Part shown: positions 56,808 through 64,000 of the stretch, piece by piece
Layout of the letters: every line of letters starts with the position of its first letter
Numbering within the stretch: the stretch's first letter is position 1
Source: Arthrobacter sp. efr-133-TYG-118
Lineage (GTDB): Bacteria; Actinomycetota; Actinomycetes; Actinomycetales; Micrococcaceae
NCBI RefSeq assembly: GCF_030209755.1
Contig: NZ_JARVRH010000006.1
Coordinates: forward strand, 62,001-126,000
DNA: 64,000 nucleotides
Direction of reading: 5' to 3'
Program-made: the position numbers and the translations under genes
The notes under the pieces: model-generated
What the model was told of the DNA's origin: nothing
Database searches by the model: none
What the model saw: the letters and a program-made list of their open reading frames with translations, nothing else

Positions 56808-58154
56808 ATGGTTGATCTAAACGAGCTGGTGGATTCTGACCGAGGCCGGGTTGACCCCCGGATCTACACGGACCCAGGGGTATACGAGCGTGAGCTGGAG
56901 TTTGTGTTCGGCCGGTCGTGGCTGTTCCTGGCACATGATTCGCAGCTGCCCAAGACTGGCAGCTTCATCCAGACGTACATGGCCGAGGATCCGGTGCTGG
57001 TCGTTCGACAGCGCGACGGTTCCGTCAAGGCCTTCTTGAACCAGTGTCGCCATCGGGGAATGCGGATTTGCCGGGCGGATGCCGGGGTGAGTAAGACCTT
57101 CACGTGCACTTACCACGGCTGGGCTTATGACCTCGAGGGAAATCTGATCAACGTCCCACTTGAGGATCGCGCATATAAGGGCAACCTCGACCGTGAGGCA
57201 TGGGGCGCCTTGAAGGTTCCAAGGATCGCCAACTACCGCGGTTTCTACTTCGGCACCTGGTCCGACGAGACCCCGGACTTCGAGGACTACCTTGGCGACA
57301 TGGCGTTCTATTTTGACGCCGTGGCCGACCGGTTCGACAGCGGCCTCGAGTTCACTGCAGGGACAACGAAGTGGGTCATCGACTGCAACTGGAAATTCGC
57401 CGCCGAGCAGTTCGGTGGGGACATGTACCACACGAGCATCTCGCATGCATCTGGCCCGATCGCGCTGACGGACCAACAGGTGGTGCGCGGGGATCCGAAC
57501 CTCGTACAGGGGCGGCAGTTCGGTGGTGATGGACACGGCTCAGGAGGATATATCTATCCGGAGCGGAACATGCCCCCCAACTTCTTCAGGGGTCAGCAGG
57601 AGCACGAGTTCACCGAGGACCACCTCGACGAGATCGAGGCTCGGATCGGCGACACGCGAATGAAGAAGGTGAACAACCACAACACCATCTTCCCCAACTT
57701 CTCCTGGCTCGGATTTCTCTGGACGATGCGGGTCTGGCATCCCCGGGGCCCCAACCAGATCGAAGTCTGGACGTGGTCGTTCGTGCCCAAGGACGCCACG
57801 GAGGCGCTCAAGAGGGAGATTCGCGAGAAGGCCCAGCGCACGTTTAGCCCAGCGGGCGTGTTCGAAACCGACGACGGAGAGAACTGGACCGAGGTCCAGC
57901 AGGTCCTGCACGGCTTCAAGGCCCGGCAGAACACATTCCACGTCGGTATGGGACTGGGTCATGAAGAGCGCAACGCAGGCGGGCTCCCAGGAGTGACCAA
58001 TGATGTCTTCTCCGAGGTGGCCTCGCGTGGTTTCTACCGACGCTGGCACGATCTGCTGGTGGGCAAATCGTGGAAGCAAATCCAGAAGGAGGAAGCTGCG
58101 CGCGTGTCGGCGATTCCCGAGTCGCAGCCGGAACTCGCAGAGGGGGCACGATGA
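56808..58154 (+). CDS. aromatic ring-hydroxylating dioxygenase, alpha subunit
   Basis: A 448-residue oxygenase. The Rieske cluster site is C80-x-H82 ... C100-x2-H103 (N-Q-C-R-H-R-G and C-T-Y-H-G-W-A); the mononuclear iron ligands are H207 and H212 in G-G-D-M-Y-H-T-S-I-S-H with bridging D204. Catalytic pocket residues cannot be assigned to a substrate. M-V-D-L at 56808 is chosen over an in-frame ATG at 56793 as homologues start there. Head of the four-gene oxygenase operon; the stop overlaps the beta subunit start (ATGA). Confidence 0.94.
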   Translation: MVDLNELVDSDRGRVDPRIYTDPGVYERELEFVFGRSWLFLAHDSQLPKTGSFIQTYMAEDPVLVVRQRDGSVKAFLNQCRHRGMRICRADAGVSKTFTCTYHGWAYDLEGNLINVPLEDRAYKGNLDREAWGALKVPRIANYRGFYFGTWSDETPDFEDYLGDMAFYFDAVADRFDSGLEFTAGTTKWVIDCNWKFAAEQFGGDMYHTSISHASGPIALTDQQVVRGDPNLVQGRQFGGDGHGSGGYIYPERNMPPNFFRGQQEHEFTEDHLDEIEARIGDTRMKKVNNHNTIFPNFSWLGFLWTMRVWHPRGPNQIEVWTWSFVPKDATEALKREIREKAQRTFSPAGVFETDDGENWTEVQQVLHGFKARQNTFHVGMGLGHEERNAGGLPGVTNDVFSEVASRGFYRRWHDLLVGKSWKQIQKEEAARVSAIPESQPELAEGAR

Positions 58155-58717
58155 CCACCGTCGACCAGCCCACACCCGTATTGAGTGCCTTCCGAAATAC
58201 AGACCTGCAGACGCAGCACACGGTGGAGCAATTTCTCTACGCCGAGGCCGAACTGCTCGACGACTACCGCTTCGACGAGTGGATCGATCTCTTCACCGAT
58301 GACGTCACATACTGGATTCCCAACCGGGAAACGCGGCCGATCCGTGAGAGGCACCTTGAGGTCGCCGCGCAAGACGAGGCGGCGATTATTCTCGACGACA
58401 AGTTTTTCCTCAAGGGCCGCGTGCGTCGCATCACGTCCGGGATTTCATGGTCGGAGGAGCCCCCGTCGCGTGCCCGACGGTTGATCACGAACATCCGGGT
58501 CCAGCCGGCGGCGAAGCCAGGCGAGCTCGATGTCCGTTCCAACTTCTACGTCTACCGGAGCCGGTTGGAGCGCCACCAAGACTGGTTCGTGGGTCAACGG
58601 TTCGATGTGCTGCGCCCCGCAGACCCCGCCTCGGGCTACCCGTTCCAGATCGCCAACCGCAAGATCGTGCTGGAGCAGACGACGATCCTGGCCCCGAGTC
58701 TGACCACCTTCCTATGA
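58151..58717 (+). CDS. ring-hydroxylating dioxygenase, beta subunit
   Basis: A 188-residue NTF2/SnoaL-like structural subunit forming the alpha3-beta3 oxygenase. F-L-Y-A-E-A-E-L-L-D-D-Y-R-F-D-E-W and V-T-Y-W-I-P are conserved starts of this family, and the protein ends in the usual hydrophobic strand. ATG lies in the alpha-subunit stop and the stop lies in the ferredoxin ATG (ATGA twice), giving tight stoichiometry. Confidence 0.93.
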   Translation: MTTVDQPTPVLSAFRNTDLQTQHTVEQFLYAEAELLDDYRFDEWIDLFTDDVTYWIPNRETRPIRERHLEVAAQDEAAIILDDKFFLKGRVRRITSGISWSEEPPSRARRLITNIRVQPAAKPGELDVRSNFYVYRSRLERHQDWFVGQRFDVLRPADPASGYPFQIANRKIVLEQTTILAPSLTTFL

Positions 58718-59094
58718 CCGAGAACGCCGTGATTGAGCCGCTCCCCGAAGTGACGGGTAGGAAGTGGAGTCGAGCCTGCACGACAGATGAGGTTCCCGAG
58801 GACGAAGGACTGCTGTTGACAACGCTCCCGAAGACGTCGGTGTTCGCTGCCGACGGAGAGTTCTACTGCGTGGACGACACCTGCACGCACGAAACGTACT
58901 CCTTGGCCGAGGGATGGCTCGAAGGATGCATCGTGGAATGCACCCTCCACAACGCCAAATTCGACCTGCGCACAGGCGAAGCTCTCTCACCACCCGCAGA
59001 GCGGGCTATCGCCGTCCATCCGGTCATCGTCAAGAACAACGTCGTCTATGTCGCTCTTCCGCAGAATTACCTCGTCAAGTCCGAACAGGCGTAA
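58714..59094 (+). CDS. Rieske-type ferredoxin of the dioxygenase
   Basis: A 126-residue 2Fe-2S Rieske ferredoxin with ligands C57 and H59 (D-T-C-T-H) and C76 and H79 (V-E-C-T-L-H). It passes electrons from the reductase to the oxygenase. About 15 residues longer at the N-terminus than BphA3-type proteins. Start overlaps the beta subunit stop. Confidence 0.92.
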   Translation: MTENAVIEPLPEVTGRKWSRACTTDEVPEDEGLLLTTLPKTSVFAADGEFYCVDDTCTHETYSLAEGWLEGCIVECTLHNAKFDLRTGEALSPPAERAIAVHPVIVKNNVVYVALPQNYLVKSEQA

Positions 59095-59262
59095 CTCGGG
59101 GAGCTGTCGGGGGACTCTCCTGACGCGAGTCGAGATGGTGTGGCGAGATGACGTTCCAACCCGCGGCAAGATCCTGTGTCCTGGGTCTCATCCGGACGCA
59201 CGATGGCAGAGTCGTCGGCTTGTAGGCGACCTGAACTTAGCAGTGCAGAAAGGAATACGCGA

Positions 59263-60489
59263 ATGAACCAGCTCCAGCACATTGCCATCATTGGCGCGAG
59301 CGCCGCAGGGGTGGCTGCCGCTGGCGCCATGCGCCGTGGTGGCTTCGACGGGACTATCACGCTCCATGACGGCGGACGACATCTTCCCTACGAGCGCCCA
59401 CCGCTGTCGAAGTCCGCCGTCTCTAGGGGACTCAAAGAGATCCAGTCGGCCACTTCATACGCCGAACTCGAAATCGAGCTACTCCTTGGGCAGAGGGCGG
59501 TCGCCCTCACGACCGACCGGGAGGTTATCTTCGACAGCGCCCCGACCATCAGACCCGACCGCGTACTGCTAGCGACCGGGGTCTCCGCGCGGCGACTCCC
59601 GGTCTCGGGCGCAGAACTGCACAACGTCCTGTACCTGCGGGACGCCGGAGACGCCGAGGCTCTGTCCGCAGAGTTGCACCGAGGTGGACCGCTGGTCCTC
59701 GTGGGTGGCGGCTTCATCGGTTTGGAGATCGCGGCCGTTGCCCGGACTCTCGGCATCGATGTAACGGTGGTCGAGACGCAGGAGCGGCCGTTGTTCAACG
59801 TCGTTGGACCAGAAGTGGGCGGGTTGATAACGGCGCTCCACCACGATCGTGGCGTCCGAATCATCACCGGCCGCGAAGTTACGGCGATGCGCGGCAGCAA
59901 GGCGGTCGAAGAGGTTGTTCTCAGTGACGGCCGGGTCCTGCCGGCCGCCACGGTTGTGGTCGGTGTCGGCGTGGTCCCGAACGACCAACTCGTACGCACG
60001 CACGGGGTCAAGCTCTCCGGCGGAGTGGTGGTCGACGCTCACGGACAGACGGACGATCCGTGGATCTGGGCCGCCGGTGATGTAGCGGTGCGGCGCCATC
60101 GTCACCTACGCCGCGTCGGCCGGATCGAGCACTGGGACACGGCCCAGCGCCACGGCGCCACGGTCGGGAGCAGCATGGTCGGCGACCTCCAGGAGGACAC
60201 CGCCGTTCCCTACGTATGGTCCGATCAGTACGAGCTGAGCTATCAGGCTTTCGGGCGCGGAGAACCCACTGACCAAGTCGTGCTGCGCGACGGAGCGCAA
60301 CCGGACGAGTTCCTCGCCTTCTCCCTCTCGGAGGGCCGAGTCCACGCCGTCGCTGGGATCAATCGCCCCCGCGACGTTCGCGCCGGGCGCTCCCTCGTGG
60401 AGTCCGGCGCAACTGTGTCCGCGGAGGCGTTGCGCGACCCCGCCACCAATCTGCGGCGGCTTCCCGTGCTCGGCGGCGCCACGAAGTAG
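59263..60489 (+). CDS. ferredoxin reductase (BphA4/HcaD-type)
   Basis: A 408-residue FAD/NADH flavoprotein. FAD loop G-A-S-A-A-G-V near the N-terminus, Y-E-R-P-P-L-S-K, NADH loop V-G-G-G-F-I-G-L-E, and W-A-A-G-D-V for the second FAD segment are present. Start ATG 59263 behind AAGGA. The 168-base gap from the ferredoxin is the only spacing inside this otherwise overlapping operon. Confidence 0.93.
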   Translation: MNQLQHIAIIGASAAGVAAAGAMRRGGFDGTITLHDGGRHLPYERPPLSKSAVSRGLKEIQSATSYAELEIELLLGQRAVALTTDREVIFDSAPTIRPDRVLLATGVSARRLPVSGAELHNVLYLRDAGDAEALSAELHRGGPLVLVGGGFIGLEIAAVARTLGIDVTVVETQERPLFNVVGPEVGGLITALHHDRGVRIITGREVTAMRGSKAVEEVVLSDGRVLPAATVVVGVGVVPNDQLVRTHGVKLSGGVVVDAHGQTDDPWIWAAGDVAVRRHRHLRRVGRIEHWDTAQRHGATVGSSMVGDLQEDTAVPYVWSDQYELSYQAFGRGEPTDQVVLRDGAQPDEFLAFSLSEGRVHAVAGINRPRDVRAGRSLVESGATVSAEALRDPATNLRRLPVLGGATK

Positions 60490-60580
60490 GGACGTCGTCG
60501 ATCGTCGGTTCCGTCCGGCGGAACATCCTCTGCGCCACTCTCCATGACACATGCCACGCTCTTCCAATGAGAACACCAGC

Positions 60581-60851
60581 ATGAACCTTCGGGACCTGCG
60601 AGGCGAGGGAATTCACCATGTGCTGCTTTCTGTCACTGCGGACAAGAACGAATGGCAGCACCGCAGAAGTGGCTCGAGTCAATCGACGTTCCGCTGGTCA
60701 GGGAGGGCGGTCTGATGGATGGCGCGGCCACCTTCTGCTGCTACAACACCGCCGACTCCCTGTGCGATACATCCTCGAGACGCTGTTGGTGGCACTGAGG
60801 TTATCGCTGGTTCTGTTGAGCCTGATTTTGTTGTTGATTGTGCCGCATTGA
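60581..60851 (+). pseudogene. VOC/glyoxalase-like gene remnant with frameshifts
   Basis: Frame 1 from ATG 60581 reads M-N-L-R-D-L-R-G-E-G-I-H-H-V-L-L-S-V-T, a VOC-domain start. It then drifts, while another frame gives K-W-L-E-S-I-D-V-P-L-V-R-E-G and D-G-A-A-T-F-C, and a third gives R-Y-I-L-E-T-L-L-V-A-L, the expected end of the domain. The pieces are consecutive parts of one protein, so there are at least two indels. Family assigned from pattern only. This fills the gap 60490-60895; nothing else is seen in it. Confidence 0.6.
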
Positions 60852-60895
60852 CTGCGGCGCTGTGAGTTATGAACGACCCGACCCAGGAGAGTGTG

Positions 60896-61636
60896 ATGAC
60901 AATATCCCCAAGCCCCATAGCCGCGCAGACCTTTGTGCTCGTACACGGCGCCTACCATGGCGGGTGGTGCTACAGGCGCGTCGCCGATCTGTTGCGCTCA
61001 ATGGGTCATCGCGTTTTCACCCCAACCCTTTCCGGGCTGGCAGAGCGATCTCGAGAGAATTCCCGACCCATAAATTGCACAACGCACATCAATGAGGTCG
61101 TAGATCTCTTTGAATGGGAAGAACTCGACGACGTCGTGCTGGTCGGGCATTCCTATGGCGGAATGGTCGTAGGCGGCGTTGCCGACAGGATCCCTCACCG
61201 GATTCGAAATCTTGTCTACCTGGACGCAGTCATACCGGAGAACGGGAAGTCCATGGCGGACTACGTGTTCCCCGGCGAGTCCTTGCTCGAGGTCATCAAC
61301 GATGTCGGCGTAGCGGGTGGTTTGATTCACCCGGCTCACCCTGATGGCGCTGCTTTCTTCAACGTGAACGAAGCTGACAGGGCACTGGTGGATCGACTTT
61401 GTACGCCCCAACCGATGGCCTCACTCCTGGAAAAGCTCGAACTAGGCGTCGACGGTGAAGCGGTGAAAAGCCATACCTACATCTATGCGACGAACTGGGG
61501 ATTTCCTCCCATCGACCAGACATATGCGCGAGCCAAGACGCTTCCAGGTTGGGACGTACACGAAATTGAGTCTGGGCACGACATCATGCTCGATGCTCCA
61601 GTTCAACTTTCAGAGATCTTGAGGAACCTGTCGTGA
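60896..61636 (+). CDS. alpha/beta hydrolase (esterase / hydroxynitrile-lyase-like)
   Basis: A 246-residue hydrolase. V-L-V-H-G-A-Y-H-G-G-W-C is the oxyanion motif of the methylesterase/hydroxynitrile-lyase branch, nucleophile Ser in V-G-H-S-Y-G-G-M, Asp near the C-terminal third, His in E-S-G-H-D-I-M-L. ATG 60896 has AGGAGA five bases upstream, so the in-frame ATG at 60869 is not chosen. Distinct from the meta-cleavage hydrolase. Substrate unknown. Confidence 0.88.
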   Translation: MTISPSPIAAQTFVLVHGAYHGGWCYRRVADLLRSMGHRVFTPTLSGLAERSRENSRPINCTTHINEVVDLFEWEELDDVVLVGHSYGGMVVGGVADRIPHRIRNLVYLDAVIPENGKSMADYVFPGESLLEVINDVGVAGGLIHPAHPDGAAFFNVNEADRALVDRLCTPQPMASLLEKLELGVDGEAVKSHTYIYATNWGFPPIDQTYARAKTLPGWDVHEIESGHDIMLDAPVQLSEILRNLS

Positions 61637-61699
61637 ACACACGAGCAGGACGACCTTCGCCTCACGCGGAATACCGCGCACCCGGGGTGCAGTGAGTTA

Positions 61700-61900
61700 C
61701 CGGAGTGAGGTCAGAGTGCTTCACCACCTGGTCGAAGAATTGGACCAGGACGCCAGGTTGGCCGACGAGGTGGAGATTTTCGCTGGACACCCGACGACAT
61801 TCTGTCCGGGGCAGGAGGTGACGGCTGGAGAATTCGGCGTCCGGTCATTCACCTCGCTGCCAACACCATGCCCGGCAAGAACCTCAGCGTTCTCCTTTAA
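61700..61900 (+). pseudogene. C-terminal remnant of a second dioxygenase beta-subunit-like gene
   Basis: One frame holds A-D-E-V-E-I-F-A-G-H; one base later another frame continues D-D-I-L-x-G-A and D-G-W-R-I-R-R, then H-L-A-A-N-T-M-P-G-K-N-L-S-V-L-L and TAA at 61898. D-G-W-R-I-x-R followed by K-N-L-S is the C-terminal signature of ring-hydroxylating dioxygenase beta subunits. It is not a copy of the intact beta gene upstream. The matching alpha subunit is not in the window. Confidence 0.5.
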
Positions 61901-61907
61901 GGCGAAC

Positions 61908-62168
61908 ATGACATACGAACAGATCCTCGTCGACGTTCGCGACTCGATCGCGACGATCACTCTGAACCGTCCCGAACAGCGCAACGGTTACACCTCGACA
62001 AGGGCCGACGAGCTTGGCACGGCGTTCCGAGCCGCGAACGTCGATCCCGAGGTTCGCGTCGTCATTGCCGCGTCCGGCAAGGACTTCGAAGCTCCACCGC
62101 CAGGGCCAGTGGAGCGTCCACCCTTGGGACCGGTAGAGAGTCCGCAACGTACGTATTTAGGAACATGA
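61908..62168 (+). pseudogene. truncated enoyl-CoA hydratase
   Basis: ATG at 61908. The first about 60 residues are a crotonase start (I-L-V-D-V-R-D-S-I-A-T-I-T-L-N-R-P-E-Q-R-N; V-R-V-V-I-A-A-S-G-K-D-F). From there it turns into Pro/Gly-rich readthrough (P-P-P-G-P-V-E-R-P) and stops after 86 codons, against a normal length near 260. Catalytic Glu residues are absent. Its end overlaps the following MaoC start by four bases. Confidence 0.75.
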
Positions 62169-62650
62169 TGAGGGCGAGCATCTCCCAGCGCGGTCTGTAC
62201 TTCGAGGAACTCGACCTCGAGGTCGTTTACCGCCACAGCCCTGGGCGCACCGTCGGGGAATCGGACAACACCTTGTTTTCGACCTTGACGATGAACCCGC
62301 AAAGTCTGCACCTGGATGCTGCTGCCTCCGCGGATACTGAGTTCGGGGAGCGGCTGGTCAACAGCATGTTCACCCTCTCGACGCTGATCGGACTCAGCGT
62401 GGCCCAGTTGACCCAGGAGACGACGATTGCCAATCTGGGCTTCGGACGGGTTTCTTTCCCTGCTCCAGTGCTTGCAGGAGACACCCTGTATGCCGAATCC
62501 ACTGTGGTGGGCAAGCGGGTGTCGAAGTCCCGCCCCGAGGCCGGAATCGTTGAGTTTCTTCACCTCGCCCGCAACCAGCGCGGGGAAGTCGTGGCCCAGG
62601 CGGAGCGCACGGCGATGATGCGCCGCCTGCCCTTGGAGCACCAGGGATGA
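62165..62650 (+). CDS. MaoC-family dehydratase
   Basis: A 161-residue hot-dog hydratase. G-R-T-V-G-E-S-D-N-T-L-F-S-T, then N-P-Q-S-L-H-L-D provides the Asp/His hydratase pair; N-S-M-F-T-L is the second part. This subgroup is the one found beside citE and isovaleryl-type acyl-CoA dehydrogenase genes in mycobacterial leucine catabolism. Start could be the first or second ATG (62165 or 62168). Stop overlaps citE (ATGA). Confidence 0.88.
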   Translation: MMRASISQRGLYFEELDLEVVYRHSPGRTVGESDNTLFSTLTMNPQSLHLDAAASADTEFGERLVNSMFTLSTLIGLSVAQLTQETTIANLGFGRVSFPAPVLAGDTLYAESTVVGKRVSKSRPEAGIVEFLHLARNQRGEVVAQAERTAMMRRLPLEHQG

Positions 62651-63471
62651 ACGCCATCGAACAGGGTCCGGCGCTGTTGTTCTGCCCGGGCGATCGTTTG
62701 GATCGGTTCGAGAAGGCACTCGATCGTGCCGACGTGGCCATTCTGGACCTCGAAGACGCAGTCGCGCCGGATCGAAAGGATGCCGCCCGCGGGCCGGTAG
62801 CCGCGGCCGCCGCTGGAGCCCCTGAGCGCATGGTCGTGCGCGTCTATGCTGCGGGCACATCGTGGTTCTACGATGATGTGGCTGCCATGCGCACAGCAGG
62901 GGTCCGTACCTTGATGCTCCCCAAGGCCTCGTCCCCGGAGCAGCTGGTTGCGCTACGCGATTTCGAAGTAATCGCCTTGTGCGAGACGGCCGCCGGGATA
63001 TTGGCAGCCCCTCGGCTGGCGGCGGAACCCAACTGTTCGGCACTGATGTGGGGCGGAGAAGACCTCGTTGCCGACATTGGAGGCCGCTCCAGCCGCGGGG
63101 CCGACGGGCACTACCGGCCGATGATCGAACAGGCCCGGTCCACGGTGCTGTTCGCCGCCGCCGAGGGCAAGGCCGCCATCGACGCCGTCCATATCGACCT
63201 TACCGACCTCGACGGGCTGGAGAGGGAATCCAGAGAGGCCGCCGACATGGGATTCCGGGCCAAAGCCTGCATCCACCCCCAGCATGTCGCATCCATTCGC
63301 AGCGCCTTCCGCCCCACCGAGGACCAGGTCAACTGGGCGCGCTGCGTCCTCGCCCATCCCGAAGCCCCAAGAGGCGGAGTGTTCATGGTCGGCAGCCAAA
63401 TGATCGACGGCCCCCTACTCACCCACGCACGCACCATCGTCGAAAGGACCCTTTCATGGACTTCGAACTAA
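62647..63471 (+). CDS. citE: CitE-like beta-hydroxyacyl-CoA lyase
   Basis: A 274-residue HpcH/CitE-family TIM barrel. F-C-P-G-D-R-L-D-R-F-E-K-A at the start, L-D-L-E-D-A-V-A-P-D-R-K, L-C-E-T-A-A-G-I (metal Glu) and G-G-E-D-L (metal Asp) are present; C-I-H-P is the late motif. No CitD or CitF is adjacent, so a stand-alone citramalyl/malyl-type lyase or thioesterase is more likely than citrate lyase. Overlaps the acyl-CoA dehydrogenase by 16 bases. Confidence 0.9.
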   Translation: MNAIEQGPALLFCPGDRLDRFEKALDRADVAILDLEDAVAPDRKDAARGPVAAAAAGAPERMVVRVYAAGTSWFYDDVAAMRTAGVRTLMLPKASSPEQLVALRDFEVIALCETAAGILAAPRLAAEPNCSALMWGGEDLVADIGGRSSRGADGHYRPMIEQARSTVLFAAAEGKAAIDAVHIDLTDLDGLERESREAADMGFRAKACIHPQHVASIRSAFRPTEDQVNWARCVLAHPEAPRGGVFMVGSQMIDGPLLTHARTIVERTLSWTSN

Positions 63472-64000
63472 CCACCGACCAGCAGGAACTACGTGCCGGG
63501 GCCCGCGAACTGGCACGCAGCTTCTCTGACGAATACTGGGCCGAGCGCGATGAAAAGGGTGAATTCCCCTGGGACTTCTACAATGCCTTCGCCGAAGCTG
63601 GCTGGCTTGGCATCGCCATCCCTGAAGAGTACGGCGGTGGCGGCCTGGGCATCCTCGAAGCGGCCCTGCTGCTTGAGGAGATCGCTGCCTCCGGCGCCGG
63701 CATGAATGGCTGCAGCACAATGCATCTGACCATCTTCGGGCTCAACACCATCGTCAAGCACGGCAGCGAACAGCTCCGGAAAGAGATCCTTCCCGCAGCA
63801 GCGGACGGCTCCTTGCACGTGTGCTTTGGAGTCACCGAACCAGATGCCGGCACGGACACCACCCGCATCTCCACTTTCGCCAAGCGGGTCGGCGGCGGCT
63901 ACGTCCTCAACGGGCGCAAGGTCTGGATCACAAAGGCCGGCGATTCTCAGAAGATGATCCTCATCGCGCGCACCAGTCGGCGTGAGGACGTGCCGCGCCC
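63456..64000 (+). CDS. acyl-CoA dehydrogenase, N-terminal part (cut by window edge)
   Basis: Open from ATG 63456 to the edge, 181 residues of a usual about 380. M-D-F-E-L-T-T-D-Q-Q-E-L starts the N-terminal helical domain; C-F-G-V-T-E-P-D-A-G-T-D-T (FAD/substrate strand) and V-W-I-T-K-A-G follow. The catalytic Glu lies beyond the window. FAD enzyme; context with MaoC and CitE suggests a branched or short acyl-CoA. Confidence 0.92.
   Translation, partial: MDFELTTDQQELRAGARELARSFSDEYWAERDEKGEFPWDFYNAFAEAGWLGIAIPEEYGGGGLGILEAALLLEEIAASGAGMNGCSTMHLTIFGLNTIVKHGSEQLRKEILPAAADGSLHVCFGVTEPDAGTDTTRISTFAKRVGGGYVLNGRKVWITKAGDSQKMILIARTSRREDVPR

Noticed and set aside
48905..64000. Right attachment site (repeat of the tRNA-Leu 3' end)
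   Set aside because: I did not see the T-arm and acceptor sequence of tRNA-Leu repeated in the rest of the window; it may be beyond 64000 or lost.
48991..64000. Insertion sequence or transposase within the island
   Set aside because: No transposase frame or terminal inverted repeats were recognised; the rearrangements look like deletions and not IS insertions.

Overview
The window looks like a chromosome segment of a high-GC actinobacterium of the Arthrobacter type (Micrococcaceae). This is inferred from base composition, from Actinobacteria-typical families (DUF3000, DUF6421, TIGR03085, HGxxPAAW protein, PdtaR-like ANTAR regulator, RibM) and from the order hisF / hisI-trpE-trpC-trpB-trpA-lgt / pyk / pdtaR, which recalls other Actinobacteria such as mycobacteria. 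No 16S gene is present, so the genus is not proven.

Bases 1-17040, mostly minus strand: a fadA-fadB beta-oxidation pair (fadB runs off the left edge), RNase D, DUF3000, a threonine aldolase / SDR / DUF6421 run, msrB, an alpha/beta hydrolase, ybaK, sufE with a sulfurtransferase, zapE, a BenE-type transporter, an APC permease, and a tiny antitoxin-like gene interrupted by in-frame stops. Several intergenic gaps hold short repeats or palindromes. Bases 17500-18700 are a tRNA cluster: Gly(GCC) x3, Val(GAC) x2 and Cys on the minus strand, facing Val(CAC) on the plus strand.

Bases 18700-48630 are core genome: a membrane diguanylate cyclase, a PD-(D/E)XK-type protein, then def-fmt-rsmB-rpe. An FMN riboswitch follows, controlling ribM-ribD-ribE-ribB-ribA-ribH (riboflavin uptake and synthesis); ribA and ribH are separated by 19-bp tandem repeats. 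Next come hisE-hisG, hisF, and a long operon hisI-trpE-(Trp membrane protein)-(HGxxPAAW)-trpC-trpB-trpA-lgt, then gltBD, pyk and a PdtaR-like regulator.

From tRNA-Leu(CAA) at 48823 to the right edge the window changes character and reads as an old integrated island. A tyrosine recombinase follows the tRNA but has lost its C-terminal catalytic third, and its end runs into the debris of an MFS gene. A minus-strand stretch (50072-51484) is a deletion scar: N-terminal piece of a 2-hydroxypenta-2,4-dienoate hydratase, fused to an internal frameshifted piece of acylating acetaldehyde dehydrogenase, fused to the C-terminus of 4-hydroxy-2-oxovalerate aldolase, then the N-terminus of an SDR, then an intact MaoC. 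Divergent from it is an intact IclR regulator with a clear promoter and a perfect palindrome. Beyond are intact aromatic-degradation genes: a meta-cleavage product hydrolase, an extradiol dioxygenase, a TetR regulator, an aldo/keto reductase, and a complete four-component Rieske dioxygenase (alpha, beta, ferredoxin, reductase). Between them lie further decayed pieces (VOC protein, dioxygenase beta-subunit C-terminus, enoyl-CoA hydratase N-terminus). At the right edge MaoC-CitE-acyl-CoA dehydrogenase form a tight overlapping operon.

Taken together, the island could oxygenate an aromatic ring, cleave a catechol and hydrolyse the ring-fission product. The usual cis-dihydrodiol dehydrogenase and the lower meta pathway are missing or destroyed here, so those steps must be supplied from elsewhere or the pathway is in decay.
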